DNA of 64,000 nucleotides from Paenibacillus rigui (GCF_002234615.1 NZ_NMQW01000025.1:124001-188000), one strand, 5' to 3'; positions 8,953 through 18,304 are shown, counted from the first letter of the stretch. Notes: a model not told the origin generated them from the letters alone. Translations and numbers: made by a program.

Positions 8953-10635
8953 ATGTCGTGGACGATTGGAAGAAAGCTTGTAGCCGCATTTGCCTGCATC
9001 CTGCTCATGATGGGCATTATGGGGTGGATGGATCTCAGAAATATGAATGCGCTGCAAAACAACACAAAGGAAATTACTAGAAGCTGGCTCATCGGAACGG
9101 AGGTCGCGAACCAGGTTAATTTCTCGAAGGAGCACATCCTGACGCTGTATTACCAGCGGCTTCTGGAGAAAAATCCGGCCAAGCAAGAAGAATTTACAAA
9201 ACAGCTGGCCGCTACGTATGCGGATATTGATGCGAAATTGGTTGCTTATGAAGCTTCCGTCGCAGACGCCCAGGACAGAGAAAATTTAAAACAACTGAAA
9301 GCCAGGTGGGATACGTTCAAGGAAGTTAATAGCCGTCCTAAGGCACAAGGTGCGTCAGCGGAAGCGAGTGCCGAGGTATCCAAGGCGTTCCAGGACGTGC
9401 AGGACAGCATCGCCGTCATCGTAGAGTATAATCATAAGGGTGCAATCCAGGCGGAGCTGAATAGCGCGGCCTTACATCGGGAAAGCGTGATTGAATTTAT
9501 CGTGCTGATCGTAATTGCCTTTCTGCTCGTTGTCCTCATCGCATATATGGTTACAAGGATCGTTTCGAGGCCGATTGTGCAGGCATCCCAGGCCTTGGAG
9601 CACCTCTCCATGGGCGATTTGACAGGAAACGCAATCCGGCATGCGTCCAACGATGAGATTGGGGTACTAGTTACGTCAGTGAACCGCTTGTCCCATTCGT
9701 TACGGTCCTCCGTGCTGCAAATACAGGAAGCCTCGAATCTTGTAGCGGCATCGGCCCAGGAGCTGTCAGCCAGCTCTGAGCAGAACGCATCGGCATCCGA
9801 GCATGTCACAAGCTCCATTCAGGATGTGGCCGCAGGCTCGGAGAATCAAGCGCAGAACGCGATGGAATGCGGCCGGGCTATGGATGAAATGGCTATCGGC
9901 ATACAGCGCATAGCGGAAACGACATCGGATGTCGCGGAGATATCGAATGAAGCTTCCCAGCAGGCGGAGCAAGGAGCCGAGTCGATTCGGAAGGCATCGG
10001 ACAAAATTCAAACGATCAGCGAAGCGGTAGGCAAGGCAGGCGACGTGATCCGCAATTTGGAAGAGCACTCGCATAACATTAACCGAATCTCCTTGTTTAT
10101 CGGTGAGATCGCGGAGCAGACCAATCTGTTGTCGCTGAATGCGGCGATTGAAGCGGCCAGAGCGGGGGAAGAAGGGAAAGGCTTCGCGGTTGTTGCGGGC
10201 GAAATACGCAAGCTGTCGAATCAGACGGCAAGCTCCATTCAAGAGATCAATCAGGTCATTGAGGGCATCCGCTTAAGTACAGGACAAGCCGTCCGGTCGA
10301 TGGAAGAGGGCTTGGCTGAGGTGAACGAGGGGCTGGTTGCTGTGGAGCAAGCCCAAGCCACGTTCGGGCTTATTGTACATTCCACAGGCGAATTATCCAA
10401 GCGCATTCAGGAAGCGGCAGCAGCGGCGGAGGAAATGTCGGCAAGCTCCGAGGAGGTTGCCGCAACGGTGCTCAGCATGGGGCAAATTGCGGAGCAGACA
10501 TCAGGCTTGGCTCAGACGGTCGCAGCAACGACGGAGCAGCAGCTTGCCTCGATTCAGGAGATAACCTCTTCAGCCAATGCGTTATCCGGGATTTCGGAAG
10601 ACTTGCATCAGTTGGTTATCAAGTTCAAAGTATAG
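8953..10635 (+). CDS. Methyl-accepting chemotaxis protein
   Basis: Membrane chemoreceptor of 560 residues. One membrane segment lies near residues 10-30, then a helical sensor domain of about 150 residues (4HB-type by pattern), a second membrane segment near 178-200, a HAMP linker, and a coiled-coil signalling domain. The signalling tip is canonical ([19 protein letters not shown]). ATG 8953 or TTG 8950 fits the GGGGGG ribosome site; an ATG at 8899 has none. The ligand is unknown. A terminator follows directly. Confidence 0.92.
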   Translation: MSWTIGRKLVAAFACILLMMGIMGWMDLRNMNALQNNTKEITRSWLIGTEVANQVNFSKEHILTLYYQRLLEKNPAKQEEFTKQLAATYADIDAKLVAYEASVADAQDRENLKQLKARWDTFKEVNSRPKAQGASAEASAEVSKAFQDVQDSIAVIVEYNHKGAIQAELNSAALHRESVIEFIVLIVIAFLLVVLIAYMVTRIVSRPIVQASQALEHLSMGDLTGNAIRHASNDEIGVLVTSVNRLSHSLRSSVLQIQEASNLVAASAQELSASSEQNASASEHVTSSIQDVAAGSENQAQNAMECGRAMDEMAIGIQRIAETTSDVAEISNEASQQAEQGAESIRKASDKIQTISEAVGKAGDVIRNLEEHSHNINRISLFIGEIAEQTNLLSLNAAIEAARAGEEGKGFAVVAGEIRKLSNQTASSIQEINQVIEGIRLSTGQAVRSMEEGLAEVNEGLVAVEQAQATFGLIVHSTGELSKRIQEAAAAAEEMSASSEEVAATVLSMGQIAEQTSGLAQTVAATTEQQLASIQEITSSANALSGISEDLHQLVIKFKV

Positions 10636-10668
10636 CCGGTTCAATGTATAACCGGAGTTTAAACAGGG

Positions 10669-10699
10669 CCTTTCTCCGCGTGGAGAAAGGTCTTCTTTT
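10669..10699 (+). terminator. Terminator of the first chemoreceptor gene
   Basis: Perfect 9-bp stem CCTTTCTCC / GGAGAAAGG with a 4-base loop, followed by TCTTCTTTT. Confidence 0.9.
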
Positions 10700-10844
10700 A
10701 GGGAGAATATTAGTTATAGGAAACAGGTTCAGAGCACCAGTCATTAACAGGCGAGGCGTTACATAATCCTGTGGGAGAGGGTGAATCTAATCAAAGGCTC
10801 TTGTAAACAATGAAGCAGGTGGTTGATTGTTTACATAAACCTAG

Positions 10845-10877
10845 TTACTTAACATAAGTAAGTAATTGTGATATGAT
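10845..10877 (+). promoter_or_regulatory. Sigma-A promoter with an embedded YodB-type operator
   Basis: A -35 TTAACA (10849-10854), 17-base spacer and -10 TATGAT (10872-10877) lie upstream of the nitroreductase. A perfect 17-base palindrome, TTACTTA-ACA-TAAGTAA (10845-10861), covers the -35. It contains TACT-N7-AGTA, the known binding pattern of the thiol-sensing repressors YodB and CatR, which control yodC, azoR1 and catDE in B. subtilis. Repression by a MarR/DUF24 protein responding to quinones or electrophiles is inferred. Confidence 0.8.
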
Positions 10878-10918
10878 CTTATTGGAAATGCACGATACAT
10901 GAAAAGGAGTGTTTATTA

Positions 10919-11536
10919 ATGAGCCTTACTGAGAAGCAATTGAGCGCAGAGGAATTGATTTTATCCCGTCATTCCGTTCGTAAATATGAGCCTGGAGTCA
11001 CAATTCCCGATGCGGAATTGAACGAAATTTTGGAGCTTGCGGCAAGTGCGCCTTCCTCCTGGAACTTGCAGCACTGGCGTTTCCTTGTGATCCGCGAGCA
11101 AGCCAATAAAGAGAAGCTCCTGCCTATCGCATACAATCAGCAGCAAGTGGTTGATGCATCGGTCGTTGTCGTCGTATTAGGCGATCTGGAGGCCAATCTC
11201 GTCGCTCCGAAAGTATATGAGAATGCAACGGAGCAAATCCGTGAGATGATGCTGGGTCAAATTAACGGCGCCTACCAGAATAACCCTGGTCTTGGCAGAG
11301 ACGAAGCCTTCCTTAACGCTTCCTTGGCGGCGATGCAGCTGATGCTGGCTGCGCGAGTGAAAGGCTATGATACGGTTCCAATGGGTGGATACAGCAAAGA
11401 AGCCCTTATCAAGGAATTCAATATTCCAGCTCGCTACGTGCCAATTATGCTTCTTCCGATCGGAAAGGCCCAAGCGCCGGGTCGTGCGACGGACCGTCTG
11501 CCTTTGCAAGAGCAAGTGATTCACGAACGCTTCTAA
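10919..11536 (+). CDS. yodC: Nitroreductase family protein (YodC-like)
   Basis: FMN-dependent NAD(P)H oxidoreductase of 205 residues. The N-terminal SRHSVRKYEPG motif (FMN phosphate contact), the ASAPSSWNLQHWRF segment and the C-terminal MLLPIGKAQ pattern match the nitroreductase fold, closest by eye to B. subtilis YodC. AAAAGGAG precedes the ATG. The upstream operator places it in a quinone or electrophile defence response, and an azoreductase lies 0.8 kb downstream on the other strand. The physiological substrate is unknown. The YodC name rests on both the sequence pattern and the operator. Confidence 0.82.
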   Translation: MSLTEKQLSAEELILSRHSVRKYEPGVTIPDAELNEILELAASAPSSWNLQHWRFLVIREQANKEKLLPIAYNQQQVVDASVVVVVLGDLEANLVAPKVYENATEQIREMMLGQINGAYQNNPGLGRDEAFLNASLAAMQLMLAARVKGYDTVPMGGYSKEALIKEFNIPARYVPIMLLPIGKAQAPGRATDRLPLQEQVIHERF

Positions 11537-11676
11537 TCGGCGGGTTGCCGCTGGCATAATTCCATGCCTTCTTGTCCATATTATCCCTGTAACGTGGTAG
11601 GAAGAGGAATGGCTTTCTCCCGGGTCAAAAGGACTCGGGGCGAGGCGGTTTCCCGGACTAAAAGGGAGTGTGGGTT

Positions 11677-11847
11677 ATGGGACTTCATGAAGAAGAAGCC
11701 GTAAGAAAGACAAACGCAAGCTTGACCGAAGAAGGGCAGCCGGCATTGAGCCGGGAAGAGTTCAATGCAGCCAATGAGAAGCTGCTTGAGGATCAGCTGC
11801 AAGTCAGCGAAGACAAGGTCGTTGATTACGTCCCGGGCAAGAACTGA
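11677..11847 (+). CDS. Small acidic protein of unknown function (56 residues)
   Basis: A 56-residue open frame starts at an ATG with AAGGGAG upstream and is followed at once by a strong terminator. It is rich in Glu, Lys, Gln and Asn (MGLHEEEAVRKTNASL at the start), has no cysteine, signal or membrane segment, and is probably helical. I do not recognise the family. Ribosome site, compact reading frame and terminator support a real gene. It may be its own transcript or lie at the end of the nitroreductase unit. Confidence 0.6.
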   Translation: MGLHEEEAVRKTNASLTEEGQPALSREEFNAANEKLLEDQLQVSEDKVVDYVPGKN

Positions 11848-11877
11848 GCGGACGGATGAAAGGCCATTTGTTATTAC

Positions 11878-11928
11878 AAAAAGACGCTTCCATCCCGCCT
11901 GTCTGGCGGTGTTGGAGGCGTCTTTTTG
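11878..11928 (+). terminator. Terminator after the 56-residue gene
   Basis: Arms AAAAAGACGC-TTCCA and TTGGAGGCGTCTTTTT form a long stem with a T run on the plus strand. Confidence 0.85.
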
Positions 11929-12279
11929 TTCCCTATCTCGTGCTGCCCTTGGGGCATAATGGCTTCACCTTCTCTTGCTGTGCCATTCGTGCCGTTTCTG
12001 AACAGGCGTAAGTTTGGTGCGCGCTTTCCTTGAGTCCAAGGGGGAGCTTAGGCTGGTGGACCGGCGGCTGCAGGTGAGGCAGTCGAACTGCTGGCGGCCT
12101 GAGCTGAACAGCGAGCATACGTTTTTACAAAAGGTATAGCAGCTGCCGGCAGCAGATCCGTACAAGCTGGAATGCTTAAATTCATTCCTGACTTCTTCTT
12201 CTGCGTTTTTGTTGTGGATACACTATATGTGCGCTTGAGAGAGCCTGCTTAACGAATTACGTTATGACGGGAAAGCGAC
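11929..12279. other. Gene-free stretch, possibly a decayed gene
   Basis: No gene with good signals. A 66-codon minus-strand frame (11965-12165) has a cysteine-rich front (CYTFCKNVC, DCLTC) and a basic tail, but starts at a TTG without a ribosome site. It could be chance or a remnant. Confidence 0.3.
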
Positions 12280-12324
12280 AAACAGGCACGAATCTTCCGT
12301 TAAGGAGGATGCGTGCCTGTTTTT
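12280..12324. terminator. Terminator downstream of the azoreductase
   Basis: Stem AAACAGGCACG / CGTGCCTGTTTTT with an inner TTCC/GGA pairing. The better T run is on the plus strand; the minus strand has only TGTTTG. It probably works in both directions. Confidence 0.65.
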
Positions 12325-12342
12325 GCAAACCCAGAAGCTTTT

Positions 12343-12978
12343 TTAGAACGTTGAAGCGAGGGATACGGCTTTGTCTATCGCTTTTGTTTTGATTTCCTCC
12401 GCACGGTCAGGGAATTGGTTCATTCCCTCTACGAAAATCCCCTCGAAGGAAGGAATGCCGAAAAACTGCATAATGATGCCCAGATGCTTGTGCCCTATTT
12501 CCATAGCTGCTGCAGGGCCCTCGGAATAGACACCGCCGCTTGCTTGAATATGGAGCGCCTTTTTATTCGGCAGCAGACCGACCGGGCCGTTCTCGGTATA
12601 TTTGAATGTTTTTCCCGCCGTACAGATCGAATCGATATATGCCTTCAGGATCGGCGGATATGAAAAGTTCCACATCGGGGATACGAAGACATATTTATCC
12701 GCTGCTACGAATTGGTCGGTTAGCGCGCCCAGGCGGGAAACCTTGTTTTTCTCCTCCTGGGAAAGCTGGTCGAAGGAGCTGCCGGAACGCAGCTTGCCCC
12801 ATCCGCTGAAAACATCGGCATCGATATGCGGGATATCGGTGTTGTACAGATCGAGTGTGACGATTTCATCGTTCGGGTGAGCCTTGCGATAGGCATCGAT
12901 AAAAGCTTTTCCGACCGCCATACTGAAGGATTGGGTATCATCGTTCGGATGGGCGGTAATGTATAAGAGCTGAGCCAT
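12343..12978 (-). CDS. azoR: FMN-dependent NADH-azoreductase (AzoR type)
   Basis: Flavodoxin-fold quinone and azo-dye reductase of 211 residues. Typical AzoR features are [16 protein letters not shown] near the N-terminus, the [19 protein letters not shown] segment and the later [12 protein letters not shown] loop that binds FMN. AAAGGA precedes the ATG. Two-electron reduction of quinones fits with the nearby nitroreductase. Unlike that gene, I find no TACT-N7-AGTA operator upstream of this one. B. subtilis azoR1 and azoR2 are both possible counterparts. Confidence 0.9.
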   Translation of the reverse strand: MAQLLYITAHPNDDTQSFSMAVGKAFIDAYRKAHPNDEIVTLDLYNTDIPHIDADVFSGWGKLRSGSSFDQLSQEEKNKVSRLGALTDQFVAADKYVFVSPMWNFSYPPILKAYIDSICTAGKTFKYTENGPVGLLPNKKALHIQASGGVYSEGPAAAMEIGHKHLGIIMQFFGIPSFEGIFVEGMNQFPDRAEEIKTKAIDKAVSLASTF

Positions 12979-13216
12979 GTGAGATTATCTTCCTTTTCGC
13001 TGAATTTGATTGCTGCACTATATAGAATGCCCGTTAAGGCTGCTGCTATAGGTGGAAATCTTTGGTGTAATGCGCATGAGTCATATTTTGGAAGCTAGGG
13101 TAATAGGTTTATATAAGTCATTTTTCTTGAGGGTCAAAGCGGGCTGTGACATATTCATGTTAACAAATGCTTCCATGATCCGTTGACTATCATCGAATAA
13201 GGTAAGGAGGCCGCCT

Positions 13217-13945
13217 GTGATTGAATTTCGCAATGTGAATAAGCATTTCGGATCATTTCACGTACTGAAACAAATTTCACTGACCATTCAACAGGGCGAG
13301 GTTGTCGTCATTATCGGGCCGTCCGGTTCGGGGAAAAGCACGCTGCTGCGCTGTATTAACCGGCTGGAGCCGATCACGGACGGACAATTAGTTGTACAAG
13401 ATGTCCAGCTTCACGACAAAAAAACGAACGTGAACCGGCTCCGGCGGGATATCGGTATGGTGTTCCAGCATTTCAATCTGTATCCGCATATGTCGGTGTT
13501 GGACAACATTACCCTGGCTCCTATGAAGGTTCGGGGCATTCCCAGGGGGGAAGCGGTGGAGACGGCCATGCACTACCTGCGCAAGGTAGGTATTCCCGAG
13601 AAGGCGGGTGCTTACCCGTCTCAGCTATCCGGCGGGCAGCAGCAGCGCGTAGCCATTGCTCGCGGGCTTGCGATGAAGCCCCGAATCATGCTTTTTGATG
13701 AGCCGACCTCGGCCTTGGACCCGGAGATGATCGGCGAGGTGCTTGATGTGATGAAGGATCTGGCTCACGAGGGAATGACCATGGTTGTCGTCACCCATGA
13801 GATGGGCTTTGCCCGCGAGGTGGCCGACCGGGTTGTGTTCATGGATCAGGGTCAGATTGTGGAGGAAGCGGTGCCGCTGGAGTTTTTCTCGAATCCACGG
13901 GAGGAGCGGGCCCGGCTGTTTTTGAGCCGGCTGCTGCATGGCTGA
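13217..13945 (+). CDS. glnQ: Glutamine-type polar amino acid ABC transporter, ATP-binding protein
   Basis: ATPase of a polar amino acid importer, 242 residues. Walker A is GPSGSGKST, the Q-loop lies in [12 protein letters not shown], the signature is LSGGQQQR and Walker B is [13 protein letters not shown], followed by the switch histidine in [11 protein letters not shown] 13217 is preceded by AAGGAGG. It heads a glnQ-glnH-permease-permease group in the same order as B. subtilis glnQHMP. A possible promoter (TTGGAA-N16-TATATA, 13088-13115) lies upstream, followed by the imperfect inverted repeat TGACAT-ATTC-ATGTTA (13148-13163). Glutamine as substrate is inferred from gene order. Confidence 0.92.
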   Translation: MIEFRNVNKHFGSFHVLKQISLTIQQGEVVVIIGPSGSGKSTLLRCINRLEPITDGQLVVQDVQLHDKKTNVNRLRRDIGMVFQHFNLYPHMSVLDNITLAPMKVRGIPRGEAVETAMHYLRKVGIPEKAGAYPSQLSGGQQQRVAIARGLAMKPRIMLFDEPTSALDPEMIGEVLDVMKDLAHEGMTMVVVTHEMGFAREVADRVVFMDQGQIVEEAVPLEFFSNPREERARLFLSRLLHG

Positions 13946-14054
13946 GCGGGCTTCGCATGCTAATGCTAAGAACGTAGGTTAACACACGCGAGAAGCGGCA
14001 CAAGGTGCCGGTACTTCTGGCGATCTGATATATAGTGGAGAGGGGACATGCGCA

Positions 14055-14930
14055 ATGCTAAGAAAGAAGTTTTGGTTTTCGATTACCTTGATGATGGTTT
14101 TTGCTGCTCTGATGATGGCAGGCTGCGGATCCAAGGAAACGACTACGCCAGCTCCGGCCGACCCGCCTAAGACAAATGGCGATGCAGGGAAATCGGAACC
14201 GGGGAAGACGGCAAGTAAAACGCTCGAGGACATTCAAAAGCGCGGCAAGCTTGTCGTTGGCGTGAAGTATGATACGAAGCTGTTCGGGCTCAAGGACCCC
14301 GGAACAGGTAAGGTAGAGGGCTTCGATATTGATATGGCCAAAGCGCTCGCCAAAAAAATATTAGGTGACGAGAACAAAGTCGAGCTGAAGGAAGTAACGT
14401 CCAAGACTCGGATTCCTTTGCTGAAAAACGGCGATATCGACATGATCATCGCTACGATGACCATCACAGAGGAGCGCAAGCAGGAGGTTGATTTCTCGGA
14501 TGTATATTTCAAAGCCGGGCAATCCCTGCTGGTCAAAAAAGGCAGCCCGATTCAATCCGTGACTGACGTGAAAAAGGGTGTGAAGGTGCTTGCCGTCAAA
14601 GGCTCCACATCCACAGACAATATTCGCAAAAAGTCGCCTGATGCCACTGTGCTGGAGTTCGAAAATTATCAGGAGGCATTCACGGCCTTGAAGGCGGGTC
14701 AAGGGGATGCCTTGACGACCGATAATGCCATATTGTACGGCATGATGAAGCAGGACCCCAACTACCAGGTCGTAGGCGGTACATTTACGGATGAGCCTTA
14801 CGGCATGGCAATCCGCAAGGGCGACACGGGCTTCGTTACATATGTGAACGACTTCCTGAAGGCGATGAAAGCCAGCGGGGAGTACGACAAGACGTATGAG
14901 AAGTGGATCGGGGAAAAGCCGGCCCCCTAA
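14055..14930 (+). CDS. glnH: Glutamine-type amino acid ABC transporter, substrate-binding lipoprotein
   Basis: Lipoprotein of 291 residues. The signal peptide ends in lipobox MMAGCGSK, followed by a Pro/Thr/Lys-rich linker and then the binding domain from about residue 55 (KRGKLVVGVKYDTKLFG). The GFDIDMAKALA and TITEERKQEVDFSDVYF segments are typical of family 3 binding proteins. GGAGAGGGG lies upstream of the ATG. A hairpin at 14953-14985 follows, which would keep this gene's mRNA more abundant than that of the permeases. Confidence 0.9.
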   Translation: MLRKKFWFSITLMMVFAALMMAGCGSKETTTPAPADPPKTNGDAGKSEPGKTASKTLEDIQKRGKLVVGVKYDTKLFGLKDPGTGKVEGFDIDMAKALAKKILGDENKVELKEVTSKTRIPLLKNGDIDMIIATMTITEERKQEVDFSDVYFKAGQSLLVKKGSPIQSVTDVKKGVKVLAVKGSTSTDNIRKKSPDATVLEFENYQEAFTALKAGQGDALTTDNAILYGMMKQDPNYQVVGGTFTDEPYGMAIRKGDTGFVTYVNDFLKAMKASGEYDKTYEKWIGEKPAP

Positions 14931-14952
14931 CCGCTGCATATCGCTTGACCCC

Positions 14953-14985
14953 AGGATGAATGGCCTTGTAAGGGCTGTTCATCCT
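14953..14985 (+). terminator. Hairpin between glnH and the permease genes
   Basis: AGGATGAA...TTCATCCT stem without a real T run. It is more likely an mRNA 3'-end stabiliser or partial terminator than a full stop. Confidence 0.5.
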
Positions 14986-15091
14986 ATTGTCAGATTCGCA
15001 GCCTATAAGTCGGTGAATATGCACGCAAGGGAGCGGAGCGGGGGAATCGATCGTTCCGGAGAAGCGCCAAGTTGAAGAATGATCATCCGTC

Positions 15092-15250
15092 CATGCAGGA
15101 GGCCACTGAAAAAAGTAGCGAAGTGGACAGAATCGTTCTGCAGAAGCGTATGCGTTCGTCTTTGTCCCTGGATTATACCTGCTAAAAGCGGGCGATCGGA
15201 AGAACGATCTGTACATGCAGCGGTGCCGTTTTCAGTGGCCTCCCATGCAG
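15092..15250. repeat. Long imperfect inverted repeat in the glnH-permease spacer
   Basis: The 402-base spacer holds two arms about 115 bases apart. GGAGGCCACTGAAAA near 15097-15112 pairs with TTTTCAGTGGCCTCC near 15229-15243. Inside them ACAGAATCGTTCT (about 15129) pairs with AGAACGATCTGT (about 15201) with one bulge. No credible gene is seen. It could be a structured leader for the permease mRNA or a decayed miniature element. Confidence 0.55.
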
Positions 15251-15332
15251 CTGTAACTTTTTCTGGGACTTTCGTGAAGCCGGGCAGTAATAAATTGGAC
15301 TTGCAGCAAAAGGAGCGAGGAGGGACGGTACG

Positions 15333-15995
15333 TTGGAGAAGCTGTTCGACTTGAAGCTGTTGGAGAAATATGGCCCGATGTATATGGAGGGCTTCATCCA
15401 CACACTGGAGGCAAGCATCATCGCGCTGATTGCCAGCTTTATTTTGGGGACGGTGGTCGCGGTTCTGCGCATTTGTCCGGTAAAGCCGTTGAATGTGCTG
15501 GGAGCGGCCTATGTGGAGTTTATTCGGAATATCCCGCTGCTGCTGATTGTATTCCTGTTTTTCCTGGGGCCGTCCTCGCTTGGATTTCCGCTAAGCGGTT
15601 TTGCGGCGGGCACGCTTGGATTGTCCATTTATACATCCGCTTTCATTGCGGAGGCCGTTCGTGCCGGTATTCAGGCGATTCCGAGAGGTCAGACGGAAGC
15701 AGCGCGTTCCTCAGGCTTAACCTATGCCCAAACGATGCGCTATATCGTGCTGCCGCAAGCGATGCGAATCGTTATCCCGCCACTGGGCAACCAATTCCTT
15801 AACCTGGTTAAAAATTCGTCTGTGCTTAGCGTGGTGGCCGGTTTGGATTTGATGTACTATGCGGATTTAATCTCGACGAAGTCTTTCGTGACGTTCAGTG
15901 TCTATATTTTCGTGGCACTGTTTTATTTGGTGATTACGATCCCGCTTAGCTTTGGCGTTGCGTATCTGGAGCGCCGCATGGCGAGACAGCATTAG
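15333..15995 (+). CDS. glnM: Amino acid ABC transporter permease (GlnM/GlnP type), first
   Basis: HisM/GlnP-type inner-membrane permease of 220 residues with about five membrane segments. The ATPase-coupling loop is visible as RAGIQAIPRGQTEAARSSGL around residues 110-130. TTG 15333 is chosen because GGAGGG lies nine bases upstream. The C-terminal half is very similar in pattern to the next gene's product, so the two should form a heterodimer. The gene-symbol order follows B. subtilis and is provisional. Confidence 0.88.
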   Translation: MEKLFDLKLLEKYGPMYMEGFIHTLEASIIALIASFILGTVVAVLRICPVKPLNVLGAAYVEFIRNIPLLLIVFLFFLGPSSLGFPLSGFAAGTLGLSIYTSAFIAEAVRAGIQAIPRGQTEAARSSGLTYAQTMRYIVLPQAMRIVIPPLGNQFLNLVKNSSVLSVVAGLDLMYYADLISTKSFVTFSVYIFVALFYLVITIPLSFGVAYLERRMARQH

Positions 15996-16019
15996 AGGCC
16001 GCGAAAGGAGGGATGCCGG

Positions 16020-16670
16020 GTGAATTTTATCGATGCGTACAGCTGGGAGCATATCCGATTTCTGCTGATGGGGCTTGGCATTACGTTGAAGGTATCAATC
16101 GTTGCCATTGTACTTAGTTTTATTGCAGGCTGCTTGCTTGGGATCGTTCGCTATACAAAGCTCATCGGGGTATCGCAGCTTGCGGCACTGTTTGTGGAGA
16201 CGATTCGTAATTTGCCGCTGCTCCTTATTATTTTCTTTACGTACTTCGCCCTGCCGGAAATCGGTGTGAAGCTGAGTGTGGAAAGTGCGGCCATCGCCGC
16301 TTTGACCGTATTTGAAGCCGCGATGATCTCCGAGATCGTACGCAGCGGATTGAACTCGATTGATAAAGGACAGATAGAAGCCGCCCGTTCTTCAGGATTG
16401 ACTTACATCCAAACGCTGCGTTATATCGTACTGCCCCAAGCCTTGCGGCGAATGGTGCCGCCCATGGTCAGCCAGTTTATTTCGCTGTTGAAGGACACGT
16501 CGCTTGCGGTCGTTATTTCACTCGCAGAACTGATGCATAATGCGCAAATTATTAACGGGCAGGATGCGAACTTCGTGATTCCGATTCTGCTGCTGACGGC
16601 CGTCATGTATTTTGCAGTCAATTACAGCCTGTCGCTAGTCGCGAGAAGATTGGAAGCAAGGCAGGCATAG
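16020..16670 (+). CDS. glnP: Amino acid ABC transporter permease (GlnP type), second
   Basis: Permease of 216 residues with the coupling loop RSGLNSIDKGQIEAARSSGL and the IVLPQALRRMVPP segment. GTG 16020 follows AAAGGAGGG. It lies 24 bases after the first permease and is surely cotranscribed with it. It completes an importer of four genes with one binding protein and one ATPase. Confidence 0.88.
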   Translation: MNFIDAYSWEHIRFLLMGLGITLKVSIVAIVLSFIAGCLLGIVRYTKLIGVSQLAALFVETIRNLPLLLIIFFTYFALPEIGVKLSVESAAIAALTVFEAAMISEIVRSGLNSIDKGQIEAARSSGLTYIQTLRYIVLPQALRRMVPPMVSQFISLLKDTSLAVVISLAELMHNAQIINGQDANFVIPILLLTAVMYFAVNYSLSLVARRLEARQA

Positions 16671-16688
16671 AGGCTGCCTTACTATTGG

Positions 16689-17765
16689 TTAATGCAGTAA
16701 ATGATTAGCCTGGTGGATGATTTCCTCGATAATTTGCTGCGAGGTTTGGCCGGAGCGGAGCAGACGGGCCCCCTGGCCCGACCAGAGGGACATATAGTCC
16801 GATTGGCTTTGGCTTGCCGCTGCATTGCGGATATCCCGCGTCAGCGTATTTTGCGTTGGAAAAGGAAGCGGTTCAATCCCGCCTGCGTCCCAGCGTCGGA
16901 TGAACCGGTTGGCGATGCCCCGGGCCGGTCGTCCCGAGAAGGCCCGGGTGAGGACGGTGCTCTCCTCCGTACCCGCAAGCAGCGCTTGCTGGTACGCCGG
17001 ATGGGCGCCGGACTCCGCCGCCGTGAGGAAGCGGGTGCCCAGCTGGACGCCCTGCGCCCCAAGGGCAAGGGCTGCGACCAGCCCGCGCCCGTCCATAATG
17101 CCTCCGGCGGCGAGGACAGGCAGCTTCACGCTGTCCACGATTTGCGGCACCAAAGCGAAGGTGCCGACGTTGGCGCCCATCGGCTGCTCGCTGACATCGA
17201 AGGTGCCCCGATGTCCCCCTGCCTCGGTGCCTTGGGCGACGATGGCGTCGCAGCCGGCTTGCTCGGCGAGCAAGGCTTCGCGCACCGTGGTCACCATGGC
17301 CACGGTGCGGATGCCGGCGTGCCGCGCTTCCCTCAGGGCTGCTGCGGAGAGCAGCCCGAAGGCCGTGCTGATCACCGGCACGTTCTTGTCGAACAAGACA
17401 GCGAGCTGCTCCTCGAACCGGTTCGGCGTACGCACCGGCTCGAAGCCTGCATGCGGAATCCCCAGCTCGTCCCTCAGCTCGTTCAGCCCGGTCTGCACCT
17501 CCAGGATGCGTTCGTTATTGTCGGACGCCGTGTACACAAACAAGTTCACGGCGAAAGGGGCGTCTGTCAGCCGACGGATGGCATCGATCGCCTCTCCGAT
17601 GGCCTTCGGCTCCATATAGGCTGCCCCCAGCGTCCCGAGCCCTCCGGCGTTCGATACGGCAGCAACAAGCTCCGGAGTGGAAGGGCCGCCGGCCATGCCG
17701 GCCAGGAAGATCGGGTAGCGGATACGGAACAGCTCACACAGCTGGGTCTGAAGATGAATTGGCAT
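16689..17765 (-). CDS. Nitronate monooxygenase (2-nitropropane dioxygenase family)
   Basis: FMN-dependent enzyme of 358 residues that oxidises alkyl nitronates such as propionate 3-nitronate. Family features are PIFLAGMAGGPSTPELVAAV near the N-terminus, the VAQGTEAGGHRGTF loop with the conserved histidine, and the LAAGGIMDGRGLVAALALGA phosphate site. ATG 17765 follows AGAGGTGA; the longer open frame upstream lacks a ribosome site. The gene faces the gln operon convergently. Confidence 0.88.
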   Translation of the reverse strand: MPIHLQTQLCELFRIRYPIFLAGMAGGPSTPELVAAVSNAGGLGTLGAAYMEPKAIGEAIDAIRRLTDAPFAVNLFVYTASDNNERILEVQTGLNELRDELGIPHAGFEPVRTPNRFEEQLAVLFDKNVPVISTAFGLLSAAALREARHAGIRTVAMVTTVREALLAEQAGCDAIVAQGTEAGGHRGTFDVSEQPMGANVGTFALVPQIVDSVKLPVLAAGGIMDGRGLVAALALGAQGVQLGTRFLTAAESGAHPAYQQALLAGTEESTVLTRAFSGRPARGIANRFIRRWDAGGIEPLPFPTQNTLTRDIRNAAASQSQSDYMSLWSGQGARLLRSGQTSQQIIEEIIHQANHLLH

Positions 17766-17882
17766 AGGACGCTCACCTCTGGAATAGGAATATATAACTT
17801 GGCTGTTGGGACAGCACGTGTGCTGATGAAATGAATTTGAGCTCGATAAGTTCAATAAGCGTATGCTTGTTGGAACTGGAAA

Positions 17883-17910
17883 GAACAGGCTGCCCCGCGG
17901 CAGCCTGTTC
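17883..17910 (-). terminator. Terminator downstream of the yqkE-like gene
   Basis: Perfect 12-bp stem GAACAGGCTGCC / GGCAGCCTGTTC with a 4-base loop, followed on the minus strand by TTCTTTCC. Confidence 0.75.
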
Positions 17911-17919
17911 GTGTATGGT

Positions 17920-18186
17920 TTATTTATATTTTTTCCAATCCATAGAGCTGTTGGCAAGCAAATGCTCGAAGCTGTTGTCCAGACGCTTTTGTTCGGCTTT
18001 CCGGGCTTCTTCCTTTTGCTTTCTTTCTTTTTCCCGCTTGTCGGCTTCCTCTGCTTTCATCTGATCCGCTTGAGCCTTCAGCTTATTCAGAATCTCAGGA
18101 TCGAGCAAATCCTTCAAGGTTGCAGGCTGATCCTTATCCTGGGAGGCAGGCGCCGAAGAGGAGAGGGGCTTTCTTTTTTTCACCAT
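17920..18186 (-). CDS. YqkE-like protein (DUF3886 family)
   Basis: Small charged protein of 88 residues. It starts MVKKRKPLSSS, has a helix-forming Lys/Glu/Arg/Ala-rich middle (KEEARKAEQKRLDNSFEHLL) and ends in SSMDWKKYK, the hallmark of the YqkE family. ATG 18186 follows GAGGTGA. No membrane segment or cysteine is seen. The function is not known; the composition suggests a coiled coil. Confidence 0.78.
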   Translation of the reverse strand: MVKKRKPLSSSAPASQDKDQPATLKDLLDPEILNKLKAQADQMKAEEADKREKERKQKEEARKAEQKRLDNSFEHLLANSSMDWKKYK

Positions 18187-18304
18187 ATGATTCACCTCGG
18201 TTCTTACTTCATCATATTCGTTTTGGGAAGGGGAGTCAAAGCCTTTCATGACAGGAGGGGCTTTCCTTAAAGCTTTAGTGTTAAATATTTTATTGGAAAT
18301 TTAC

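Noticed and set aside
13145-13165. GlnR/TnrA site before glnQ
   Set aside because: TGTGA and TAACA are present but 11 bases apart instead of seven, so the consensus is not met.
16701-17834. 377-codon open frame opposite the nitronate monooxygenase gene
   Set aside because: Shadow of a GC-rich gene on the other strand; low-complexity composition and no ribosome site.
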